Shown here: positions 18,619-26,630 of the stretch, one piece after another
Position numbering within the stretch: position 1 is the first letter of the stretch
How the letters are laid out: each line of letters opens with the position of its first letter
Origin: Sulfurovum sp.
Lineage (GTDB): Bacteria; Campylobacterota; Campylobacteria; Campylobacterales; Sulfurovaceae
DNA: 49,497 nt
Assembly: GCA_027081115.1 (NCBI GenBank)
Contig: JALWLD010000056.1
Location: 1-49,497, forward strand
Direction of reading: 5' to 3'
Notes under the pieces: generated by a model
Told to the model about the DNA's origin: nothing
The model's input: the letters and a program-made list of their open reading frames with translations, nothing else
The model's database searches: none
Position numbers and translations under genes: made by a program

Positions 18619-19916
18619 AAAAATTACAAATAAAACAACTCATAGAGAAAATTGAAGGAGAAGCGGAACTTGACTTTACTTTTTCTAAGGGAAAAATAGA
18701 GGATGTGAAAATAAACTTTGGATTTTACCGAGGTATAGAAGAAATATTACAAGGCAAAGATCCCAGAGATGCTTTAGTCATTACGCCAAGGGTTTGTGGT
18801 ATTTGTAATCATGCACATCTGATTGCTGCTGTACGTGCTATTGAGAATGGATATACAAATTCAGGTGTTACGGTAGAACTCTCTTCAAAAGCCAAAGATA
18901 TTCGGGAGTTTACGTTGGCTTGTGAGTTGATTCAAAACCATGTCAAATGGCTTTATATGACTATGTTGCCACAGTTGGAGAAGTATGTAAAGCAGGAGAG
19001 TGAAGAGAATTATGCTATTAAAGCGACTTATCTCTCTTCGGTCATCACGAAAGCATTGTCTATTTTTGCAGGACAGTGGCCACACTCTTCATATGCTGTA
19101 CCTGGAGGTGTAACTTGTGACCCTACACATTTGGATGTTATCCAGGCTCAAAGTTTGGTTAGTGAGTGTATTACTTTTTTTGAACAGATTATGACTGGAG
19201 TATCAATGGATGTATACCTCTCTATAGACTCTGTCTCCTCATTACATGAAATAGAAGGAGATTTTGGGCAACTACTCTATCTTATGGGAAGTAATAAAAT
19301 GGCAGAGATTGGACAGAGTCATGACAGGTTTATTGTTTTTGGAGATTCTCTGCTTTCTCGTTCAGGAAAATCAATAGTAACCACAGTTTCCAATGTAGAG
19401 AGTAAATATGTACATGAAGAATCTCAGGAAGGTACTTTGGCAAAAGCGGTGACCTATAAACAAAAACTTTATGAAGTGGGGCCGCTAGCCAGAGGTATGA
19501 TGGCCAAAACACCTATCGTCAAAAACTTGCATAAACGATACAAAGACTCTTTGCTTACACGAGTCTTTGCCCGGGTTCATGAAGTTGCATTGTTGTTGAA
19601 TCATGCTCATGACTTGTTGGATACTCTGGCATTGGATGAACCCTCTTGTGTTTTAGAAAGTGTTATTCCACTCTATGAGTTTGAGGGTACAGGTATTGTA
19701 GAAGCAGCGCGTGGTTCACTTATACATAAGACGGTTGTGAGTGATGGAAAGATCTCACAGTATGAAATCATTACTCCTACACAATGGAATCTTAGCCATG
19801 GAACAAAAGATGAGCAAGGTATTGCTATAGAAGCAATGGTGGGTGCTTCTAGTATCGAAGAAGCGACTTTTATTTTTCGTGCATTTGATGTATGTTCTGT
19901 CTGTACTACACAATAA
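18615..19916 (+). CDS. cytoplasmic [NiFe]-hydrogenase large subunit without C-terminal tail (HupL/HupV type)
   Basis: 433 residues. The first nickel motif is RVCGICNHAHL at about 59, and the conserved Glu lies in KIEGEAEL near residue 14, where the usual EGH is EGE. The active-site Arg is kept in EAARG. The second nickel motif is altered: FDVCSVCTTQ ends the protein, with Val for Pro and Gln for the terminal His, and no cleavable extension. Regulatory hydrogenases (HoxC/HupV) also lack a tail. Both pairs of nickel cysteines are intact, so a NiFe site is possible without protease processing. Confidence 0.82.
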   Translation: MKKLQIKQLIEKIEGEAELDFTFSKGKIEDVKINFGFYRGIEEILQGKDPRDALVITPRVCGICNHAHLIAAVRAIENGYTNSGVTVELSSKAKDIREFTLACELIQNHVKWLYMTMLPQLEKYVKQESEENYAIKATYLSSVITKALSIFAGQWPHSSYAVPGGVTCDPTHLDVIQAQSLVSECITFFEQIMTGVSMDVYLSIDSVSSLHEIEGDFGQLLYLMGSNKMAEIGQSHDRFIVFGDSLLSRSGKSIVTTVSNVESKYVHEESQEGTLAKAVTYKQKLYEVGPLARGMMAKTPIVKNLHKRYKDSLLTRVFARVHEVALLLNHAHDLLDTLALDEPSCVLESVIPLYEFEGTGIVEAARGSLIHKTVVSDGKISQYEIITPTQWNLSHGTKDEQGIAIEAMVGASSIEEATFIFRAFDVCSVCTTQ

Positions 19917-19978
19917 TTTTTTCTTATATATTAGAATAATAAGTTAGATAATAAATTATCAAATTCAATGATAATTCA

Positions 19979-20051
19979 TTACAGTTTAAGTTAACTTTTC
20001 TTAGAATACTGAATACCTATTCACTTTATCTCTATGATGTAGTAGTGAATA
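19979..20051 (+). promoter_or_regulatory. hydABCD promoter with a repressor-type dyad at +1
   Basis: TTACAG (19979-19984) and TAGAAT (20002-20007) are 17 bases apart. Two bases after the -10 a perfect dyad TGAATA-CC-TATTCA (20010-20023) covers the predicted transcription start. A further half-site AGTGAATA (20044-20051) is the inverse of TATTCACT (20018-20025), 18 bases away. The same dyad stands at the same distance from the -10 of the nickel-transporter gene (29784-29797). Confidence 0.55.
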
Positions 20052-20072
20052 AAATCAATAAGGAGAGTCGAA

Positions 20073-21311
20073 ATGAGCATAGACAAAGAAGAATCCGTAA
20101 AGAAACTCTTTACAGCAGAAAGTGCAAAAGTAGATACCAACAAGGGTGATACTTTTTATGATGAATTGTATATTCAGTGTCAAAAAAGAATAGAGGATCT
20201 TAGAAAACTTGAACCTTTGAACAACCGTATGGATTTTACGCAAAGTATTGAAGATCAAGGACTTGAGAGAAGAGATTTCCTCAAATGGGCATCTGCTACA
20301 ACAGCTATGCTTATGTTACCGGCCTCCTTTACACCACTTGTTGCAGAAGCAGCAGTGCTTATGAACCGTGTACCGGTTGTATGGATAGAACTCTCTGATT
20401 GTGCGGGAAACTCTGAAGCACTTTTACGTTCAGACGGGCCGCAGATCGATGAGATTATCTTAGATATCATTTCACTTGAATTCCATGAAACACTTCAAGC
20501 AGCTTCAGGGCATCAGGCTGAGAAACAGATGGATGAGGCGATGGAGCATTTTAATGGAAAGTATTTACTGTTTGTTGAAGGTGCTATTCCGTTAGGAATG
20601 GATGGACAGTATGGTACTATTGGTGCCAAAGCTGAGACATTTGTTGATCACTTGCATCGTGCAGCAGATGGTGCAGCAGCAGTTGTAGCTGTTGGATCAT
20701 GTGCAACATTTGGTGGTATTCCTGCTGCTGCACCGAACCCTACAGATGCTGTAGGTGTAATGGATGTGGTAAAAGGTAAGCCAATTATTAACATTCCTGC
20801 TTGTCCTGCAAACCCTTCTAACATGGTCGGTGTTATTTTACATTTTGTACTTACAGGTAGTATTCCTGAGCTTGATTCTCTTTTACGCCCTAAGTTTGCT
20901 TTTGGGTATAGGATCCATGATAACTGTGAAAGACGTGCACACTTTGATGCTGGAGAGTATGTTGAAGAGTGGGGAGATGAAGGAGCGAAAAACAACTTTT
21001 GTCTCTACAAAGTAGGCTGTAAGGGTCCAATGACATTCAATAACTGTTCGATCATTCGTTATAACGAAGGGGTGAACTGGCCTATTGGTGTAGGACGTGG
21101 GTGTATCGGGTGTTCTGAGCCGGATTTCTGGGACAAGTATGCTTATGAAAGACCAATGGCAAATGCCAACATCAAAGCACCAACAGGTGGTGTTGAGAAA
21201 ACAGTAGATGAGTTTGGTTTAGGTTTATTAACAGCAGCAGGTATTGGTATTGCCATTCATGCGGCAGCAAGTGCAGTAGCAGGTAAAAAAGAAGATGGAG
21301 GAGAAGCATAA
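20073..21311 (+). CDS. hydA: membrane-bound uptake [NiFe]-hydrogenase small subunit
   Basis: 412 residues, the electron-transfer subunit of a periplasmic group 1b-like enzyme. The Tat motif ERRDFLKW lies unusually far in, at residues 65-72, followed by a hydrophobic stretch ending near ADAA-like AEAA. AAGGAG before ATG 20073 supports the long start. Cluster ligands: C110 in DCAGNSEALL, GSCATFGG, IPACPANP, IHDNC, FCLYKVGCKGP, NNCSI and GCIGCSEP. Residue 113, normally the second proximal Cys, is Asn. A hydrophobic C-terminal anchor (TAAGIGIAIHAAASAVAG) precedes a charged tail. Confidence 0.92.
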   Translation: MSIDKEESVKKLFTAESAKVDTNKGDTFYDELYIQCQKRIEDLRKLEPLNNRMDFTQSIEDQGLERRDFLKWASATTAMLMLPASFTPLVAEAAVLMNRVPVVWIELSDCAGNSEALLRSDGPQIDEIILDIISLEFHETLQAASGHQAEKQMDEAMEHFNGKYLLFVEGAIPLGMDGQYGTIGAKAETFVDHLHRAADGAAAVVAVGSCATFGGIPAAAPNPTDAVGVMDVVKGKPIINIPACPANPSNMVGVILHFVLTGSIPELDSLLRPKFAFGYRIHDNCERRAHFDAGEYVEEWGDEGAKNNFCLYKVGCKGPMTFNNCSIIRYNEGVNWPIGVGRGCIGCSEPDFWDKYAYERPMANANIKAPTGGVEKTVDEFGLGLLTAAGIGIAIHAAASAVAGKKEDGGEA

Positions 21312-23176
21312 TGTCAGAAAATAATGCAACAGTTGAAACACCCGCACATGGAGCAGATGGTAATTTCCATAAGACAGATGCAAATGGAAATAAGCATATC
21401 ATTGTAGATCCTATTACAAGAATTGAAGGTCACTTGAGAATTGAAGCAGTGATTGACAGTAACAATAAAATTGTCGATGCCTGGAGTTCTTCTACTATGT
21501 TTAGAGGAATCGAAACCATCGTAAAAGACAGAGATCCAAGAGATGTTGGTCTGATGACTATGAGAATCTGTGGTGTGTGTACCGGTACACATTATCAAAG
21601 AAGTATTGAAGCAGTTGAGGATGCATTTGACATTACCATTCCTAAAAATGCAAGATTGGTAAGAAACTTGATCCAGGGCGCATTGTATGTACATGATCAC
21701 CTGGTACACTTCTATCACTTGCATGCTCTTGATTTTGTAGATGTAGTAGCTGCAACAAAAGCAGACCCTACAGCTACAGCAGCAGAAGCACAGAAATGGG
21801 CAGATGTTGCTGGACATAAACCATATATCTCGGGTGCAGCTGATTTTAAAGCAGTGCAAGATCGTATTATTAAGTTTGTAAAAGAGGGTCGTTTAGGTAT
21901 TTTTGGTAATGGTTACTGGGGAAATCCAAACTATAAACTAACACCTGAACAAAACCTTATTGGTGTGGCCCATTATCTAAAAGCACTTGATGTACAAAGA
22001 GATATGGCTAAGATGCAGGCGATCTTTGGTGGTAAAAATCCACACCCACAATCTATAGTCGTAGGTGGTGTTACTTGTGTACAGGATATTAAGAATCCTG
22101 CGAGAATTGCTTTGTTTAAACAGTTACTTGTAGACAGTAATAAATTTATCAAGGGTGCTTATCTTCCAGATATCTATATGGCAGGTACTATGTATGCGAA
22201 AGAGGCGACTGACGGAAGTGCAACGTTCCATGCATCAAAACACAAAGGTGCTTTAGGTAAAGAGGTAGGAGGTACCGGTGGTGGTATCTTGTCTTATATG
22301 ACTTATGGTGACTTTAGACTGGATGATACAGGTTTCTATAATTCTAAACTTTTCTTCCAAAGAGGACTTGTTCTTGGTGGTGATATTTCAAAGGTTGTTG
22401 AACTTGATGAAGCTAAAATTACTGAGGATGTTACACACTCATGGTATGAGGGGACAGGTGCACCTGAACATCCATATGATGGAACAACCAACCCTAAATA
22501 TACAGGGCTCAATAAAAAAGAAGATGGTTACTCTTATCTGAAAACAGATGAGAAATATTCTTGGATCAAGTCACCACTCTATGATGGACAAAAAGTGGAA
22601 GTAGGACCTTTGGCTCGTATCGTAGTTGGTTATGTTAGTGGTGATGAGCGTACGAAAAAGTATGCAGGGAATTTCTTAAAGCGTTCAGGTCTTCCTTTGA
22701 CAGTACTTTTCTCTACTGTAGGAAGAACTGCAGCACGTGCTATTGAAACTGAGATGATCGGTGATGCAATGGTAGGTTGGGTAGATGAACTTGCTAAAAA
22801 TGCTGCTATGGGTGATTTAAGTACTTGGACCGAGTTTGATTTTGATACTGTTTCAAAAGATGCCAAAGGTAGAGGTATGGCAGAAGCACCAAGAGGTGCT
22901 CTTGGTCACTGGATGCGTATTGCAGACGGAAAAGTGAAAAATTTTCAAGCCATTGTACCTTCTACTTGGAATGCCGGCCCTAGAGGACCAAATGGTGAAG
23001 TAGGTGCATATGAAGCTGCAATTATCGGTACGGTTGTTGCCAATCCTGAAGAGCCGCTCGAGATTATTAGAACAGTTCATAGCTTTGACCCTTGTATTGC
23101 TTGTGCAGTACATGTGGTGGACACAAAAGGTAAGGAGTTAGCTGTTTATAAAGTTGACCCTACCTGTGCATTCTAA
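21311..23176 (+). CDS. hydB: membrane-bound uptake [NiFe]-hydrogenase large subunit
   Basis: 621 residues carrying the NiFe site. RIEGHLRIEA near residue 37, RICGVCTGTHY (first Cys pair) near 77, EAPRGALGHW, and FDPCIACAVH (second Cys pair) near the end are all canonical. The His is followed by a peptide of about 20 residues that HydD should remove. There is no signal; it is carried out with HydA by the Tat system. Its ATG overlaps the hydA stop by one base. Confidence 0.95.
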   Translation: MSENNATVETPAHGADGNFHKTDANGNKHIIVDPITRIEGHLRIEAVIDSNNKIVDAWSSSTMFRGIETIVKDRDPRDVGLMTMRICGVCTGTHYQRSIEAVEDAFDITIPKNARLVRNLIQGALYVHDHLVHFYHLHALDFVDVVAATKADPTATAAEAQKWADVAGHKPYISGAADFKAVQDRIIKFVKEGRLGIFGNGYWGNPNYKLTPEQNLIGVAHYLKALDVQRDMAKMQAIFGGKNPHPQSIVVGGVTCVQDIKNPARIALFKQLLVDSNKFIKGAYLPDIYMAGTMYAKEATDGSATFHASKHKGALGKEVGGTGGGILSYMTYGDFRLDDTGFYNSKLFFQRGLVLGGDISKVVELDEAKITEDVTHSWYEGTGAPEHPYDGTTNPKYTGLNKKEDGYSYLKTDEKYSWIKSPLYDGQKVEVGPLARIVVGYVSGDERTKKYAGNFLKRSGLPLTVLFSTVGRTAARAIETEMIGDAMVGWVDELAKNAAMGDLSTWTEFDFDTVSKDAKGRGMAEAPRGALGHWMRIADGKVKNFQAIVPSTWNAGPRGPNGEVGAYEAAIIGTVVANPEEPLEIIRTVHSFDPCIACAVHVVDTKGKELAVYKVDPTCAF

Positions 23177-23186
23177 GGAGGACGTT

Positions 23187-23927
23187 ATGTCTAAATCAGG
23201 ATATAAACAGGTAAAAAGAATGACAGCTTTTATGCGTATAAACCACTGGGTTGTCGCTGTGAGTATGGTTGCAGCTGTAATAACAGGTCTTTATATTGGG
23301 CATCCTTATTACCAAAGTTTTATAGCAGATCCTGCCGTTGACAAGTATGTCATGGCTTGGAATCGATGGATCCACTTTATGGTGGCTATTATATTTGATG
23401 TGAGTAGTATTGTTGTAGCGTATATGTATTTCTTTTCAAGATTTGAGAAACCATATAAAAAACTGATACCTTCAGGGAATAATATAAAAGAGTTTGGTGC
23501 GGTTTTGATAAACCTTTTAACACTCAATAGAGTCAAAAAATTTGATTCTTCCCATGCAGATAGTTTTAATGCAGTATTTTTCTTTATTTTTCATCTGCTT
23601 TTATTGTGGATGCTTTTGAGTGGACTGCAACTTTATGTCCATGGACTTGAATCTGGATTGAGTAGTATTGGTTCTTGGTGGCCTGCTATGTTGCATTTGG
23701 CAACAGACTGGACCGTTCCGGTTAGCTCATGGATGATAGGTTCTACTGCAACGGGCAATAACATTATGGATGTACGTATTGTACATCATCTGTCAATGTG
23801 GCTTATCATTTCTTGGGTTGTATTTCATATCTATTATCAAGTATGGAGAACAATCTTCTGGAAAGAGGGTGATATTGCCATTGTTGTAGGTGGCAGTAAG
23901 TTCGTAAAAAAGGATAAAGAAGCGTAA
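23187..23927 (+). CDS. hydC: Ni/Fe-hydrogenase b-type cytochrome
   Basis: 246 residues. Four membrane helices lie near INHWVVAVSMVAAVITGLY, FMVAIIFDVSSIVVAYMYF, FFFIFHLLLLWMLLSG and MWLIISWVVFHIYYQ. His residues in RINHW, RWIHF, VHHLS and FHIYY are likely haem ligands. It passes electrons from HydA to the quinone pool. ATG 23187 is chosen because AAGGAGG lies 5 bases upstream; an earlier GTG or similar start would overlap hydB without an RBS. A hairpin covers its stop codon. Confidence 0.92.
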   Translation: MSKSGYKQVKRMTAFMRINHWVVAVSMVAAVITGLYIGHPYYQSFIADPAVDKYVMAWNRWIHFMVAIIFDVSSIVVAYMYFFSRFEKPYKKLIPSGNNIKEFGAVLINLLTLNRVKKFDSSHADSFNAVFFFIFHLLLLWMLLSGLQLYVHGLESGLSSIGSWWPAMLHLATDWTVPVSSWMIGSTATGNNIMDVRIVHHLSMWLIISWVVFHIYYQVWRTIFWKEGDIAIVVGGSKFVKKDKEA

Positions 23928-23939
23928 AGCTTCTTTATC
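23913..23939 (+). other. intercistronic hairpin across the hydC stop codon
   Basis: Perfect 11-bp arms (GATAAAGAAGC / GCTTCTTTATC) with a 5-base loop. The TAA of hydC lies in the loop. No T-tract follows, so it is more likely an mRNA-stabilising or translation-tuning element than a terminator. The TTG start of hydD is 15 bases downstream. Confidence 0.55.
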
Positions 23940-23953
23940 GAAGGTTCATAGTA

Positions 23954-24529
23954 TTGGCATATAAAAAAATAGCACTCATTGGTATAGGAAATATTATGTT
24001 TCATGATGAAGGTATGGGTGCATACTTAGTGAAGTATATTGAAGAAAACTATGAGATACCTGAGAACTTAACTGTGGTTGAAGGTGGTACTTTAGGATTT
24101 ACACTCATGACATATTACCAGGAGTATGACAAGATCATAGTTGTGGGAACAGGTTCCAAAGAGGGCTCTGTAGGTACGATATGTTCAGAAAGTGCCCAAG
24201 AAGTTATGGCAAACGAAAATATCACCCGAAAAACTGCCAATGAAGTAGAAATCACCATGATGATAGAAATTTGTTCATTTCATGAAGAGATGGGGGAAGT
24301 ACAGCTTATTACTATGGTACCTGGAGATATTATAGAGGTGAAAAATGGTTTGACCGATGCCGTACTTCAGCATATGCCAAAGCTCGTTAATGTTACTTTG
24401 GAAGAGTTGAAAAGTTCTGGTATTGTGCTTAAGAAGAAAGTATCGGATGAGATCTCTTTTGATCATATATTAGATTATTATGCCAATCCTAAAGTAAATT
24501 ATAATGAATTAATAGGGGTAATTCACTGA
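23954..24529 (+). CDS. hydD: hydrogenase maturation protease (HyaD type) for HydB
   Basis: 191 residues. GIGNIMFHDEGMGAYLV at the N-terminus is the family motif, with the nickel-sensing acidic residue in HDE; VEGGTLGF contains the second acidic site (Glu where Asp is usual). SFHEEMGEVQ corresponds to the third (His). It removes the HydB C-terminal peptide after nickel insertion. The start is TTG 23954 with a poor RBS (AAGGTT), so its translation may be low or coupled through the upstream hairpin. Confidence 0.88.
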   Translation: MAYKKIALIGIGNIMFHDEGMGAYLVKYIEENYEIPENLTVVEGGTLGFTLMTYYQEYDKIIVVGTGSKEGSVGTICSESAQEVMANENITRKTANEVEITMMIEICSFHEEMGEVQLITMVPGDIIEVKNGLTDAVLQHMPKLVNVTLEELKSSGIVLKKKVSDEISFDHILDYYANPKVNYNELIGVIH

Positions 24530-24573
24530 CTATCTTTATCTTATATGTTATTGTTTAGTACACAGCCAGTATA

Positions 24574-24604
24574 AGAGTAAAACAGATTCCTTTCAATTTA
24601 CTCT
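24574..24604 (+). promoter_or_regulatory. inverted repeat upstream of hydE-hypF
   Basis: AGAGTAAA and TTTACTCT are perfect 8-bp arms separated by 15 bases, in the 175-base spacer after hydD. Widely spaced half-sites of this kind suit a dimeric or tetrameric regulator, such as the spacing known for NikR. No clear promoter was recognised beside it. Confidence 0.3.
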
Positions 24605-24704
24605 ATTCAAATAATGCACACCTCCTTTTGCATTCTATTTGTTTTATTCTATCTGGTTGTGTAGTTAACAATAAATGATCACAAATCAACCTCTAGGAAA
24701 TTAA

Positions 24705-26630
24705 ATGTATTTTATTTTTGAAATAGCGTTTAGCTCTAACAAAAGCTATATTGCCGACCTTATTAGAGCCTATGCTAAACAGATACGGGTTGATGTAGAA
24801 GTACTACAGGCAACAGATAAAATTATTATGATATTTCAAAAAAAGGATGAAAAGCTTGAAGGCTTTTTACTGGGGTTGGAAACAGTACTTCCTGCTTCAC
24901 TTTTCTTAGCGCAGGGGAAACATTATTTTTCCGATGAAAAACCGGAACTCATGCCTGTAGATACATGCCATCTGCCTCTCAATATTGCACCCTGTCCTAC
25001 ATGTCAAAAAGAGATGTTTGATGTGAGTTCCAGACGTTATTATTATCCTTTTACTTCTTGTAACCATTGTGGTTCACAACATCCTTTTGTAACAAAGTAT
25101 CCTTATAGACGTCCAAATACAAGTATGAAATTTCTTGTTTCTTGTGAAGCGTGTGCATCAGAATTAAAAAATAATGCATTACGTTTGGATTATCCGCTTA
25201 TCTCTTGTATAGAATGTGGTATTGCAATCCGTATGCTTGATAAACAGAGTGAACATTTGGCTCTGAATAAAGGGGATTTTAGAAAGCTGTTTGAAGTGAG
25301 TGGTCGTGCCATTGCTTCAGGGAAACAGGTACTTATGAAAACAGCCCATGGATATAGAAAATTCTTCAAATCTACAGAAGTATACAGACCGGCCAATTCT
25401 ATTTTACTCATGGCTGACTCCAATGGATTTAATGATCATCTGATGATGGTGACACAAGAGTTTAATGCCTTACTCAGCATTGAACGTCCTCTGCTTAGAG
25501 TAGCAACAAAAAGTGATGAAGTAAAAGAGGTATATGGCTCTTCCGTGCTTGTGAAATATCCTGATGATGGTATGACGATGTTGTTGGCACGTGAGCTTAT
25601 GAATGCCGGACTTCAGTATATCTCCTATGTAACATGTGAATCTGATGAAGAGGCAGATTTCCTAGTTGATTTTGATATGCCTGTCAATTCTCAGGAAGAT
25701 ACAAAGATATTCATCAATCAAGATGCAAAACTGTTTGTTTCAGGTGAACGTATTTTATTTCCTGCTCTTGTGCAAAACGAGAAAAACAGAGTTACTGTTG
25801 CACATGATCTTGCCTGTGTCCAAATTGAAGGAGAAAGTATTATAGACACTTTGGATGTGTTTGATACGGTAGAAACAGAGGAAGTGTATGTATTAGAAGG
25901 TGAATCATTTGATGGAGGACACTCCAATGAACATCGATTTGAGCAATACAAAGCTTCGATGATGTCCGTACTTGCAGAGCACTATAAAGTAGGAGAAAAA
26001 GCAATCGGTGTACATTTTGACGGGACATTGAATTTTCTTTATTATAATGGCAAAACGGTCATCAATGCTGTACCTGCTATCCCTTTTGAATCTGATCATC
26101 TCTGGGAAAAAATAGGTACACTCCGTGAAGGCTCTGACAGATTGGTAGATAATTATAAAAAAGCTTATCCTGAGGTATGGGAGCGTCTCAATAATCTTCA
26201 GGGGAATATGGATATTTTTGAAGTCACAGCGATCACACTTGGGCTTGATGATGAGAGTTTTGAAGGTATCTCAGCAGAGGCACTTAGTTTTTTAGGTAAA
26301 GGCGGGCTGCAGATAGACACCAGAGTAAAAGACAATCGTTTTGACAATTATGCATTTTTAACAAGCATCATGTCTTATCAGTTGGGTGATGTAGAGAATA
26401 ACTTTATGTGTTACAGCATCTATGAATCATTTGGTGATTACATTGGAGAGATTGTGCCGCAACTTGCAGATAAAGTAGGTACAAGAACCGTAGTCCTGAC
26501 TGGTGAGACCTTTGCCAACCAGTCACTCTATGGTAGAATACAAAGAACCATAGGCCAATATAAGCCTTTGATGAATAAAAACTTCCCTATAGGCAAGGAG
26601 AATGCGGTATATGGAGCTTTGTACTTATAA
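24705..26630 (+). CDS. hydE: HydE: degenerate HypF-like hydrogenase maturation protein
   Basis: 641 residues with HypF architecture. The double zinc finger keeps all eight cysteines (C97, C100, C119, C122, C147, C150, C168, C171), the first finger and the 24-residue linker with exact HypF spacing. A YrdC-like and a Kae1-like region follow. The N-terminus lacks the acylphosphatase motif VQGVGFR, and the Kae1 motif VQHHHAH is replaced by RFEQYKAS, so carbamoyl transfer chemistry is unlikely. From memory, Helicobacter has an essential hydrogenase gene hydE after hydABCD; this fits that place. AGGAA lies 6 bases before the ATG. Confidence 0.7.
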   Translation: MYFIFEIAFSSNKSYIADLIRAYAKQIRVDVEVLQATDKIIMIFQKKDEKLEGFLLGLETVLPASLFLAQGKHYFSDEKPELMPVDTCHLPLNIAPCPTCQKEMFDVSSRRYYYPFTSCNHCGSQHPFVTKYPYRRPNTSMKFLVSCEACASELKNNALRLDYPLISCIECGIAIRMLDKQSEHLALNKGDFRKLFEVSGRAIASGKQVLMKTAHGYRKFFKSTEVYRPANSILLMADSNGFNDHLMMVTQEFNALLSIERPLLRVATKSDEVKEVYGSSVLVKYPDDGMTMLLARELMNAGLQYISYVTCESDEEADFLVDFDMPVNSQEDTKIFINQDAKLFVSGERILFPALVQNEKNRVTVAHDLACVQIEGESIIDTLDVFDTVETEEVYVLEGESFDGGHSNEHRFEQYKASMMSVLAEHYKVGEKAIGVHFDGTLNFLYYNGKTVINAVPAIPFESDHLWEKIGTLREGSDRLVDNYKKAYPEVWERLNNLQGNMDIFEVTAITLGLDDESFEGISAEALSFLGKGGLQIDTRVKDNRFDNYAFLTSIMSYQLGDVENNFMCYSIYESFGDYIGEIVPQLADKVGTRTVVLTGETFANQSLYGRIQRTIGQYKPLMNKNFPIGKENAVYGALYL

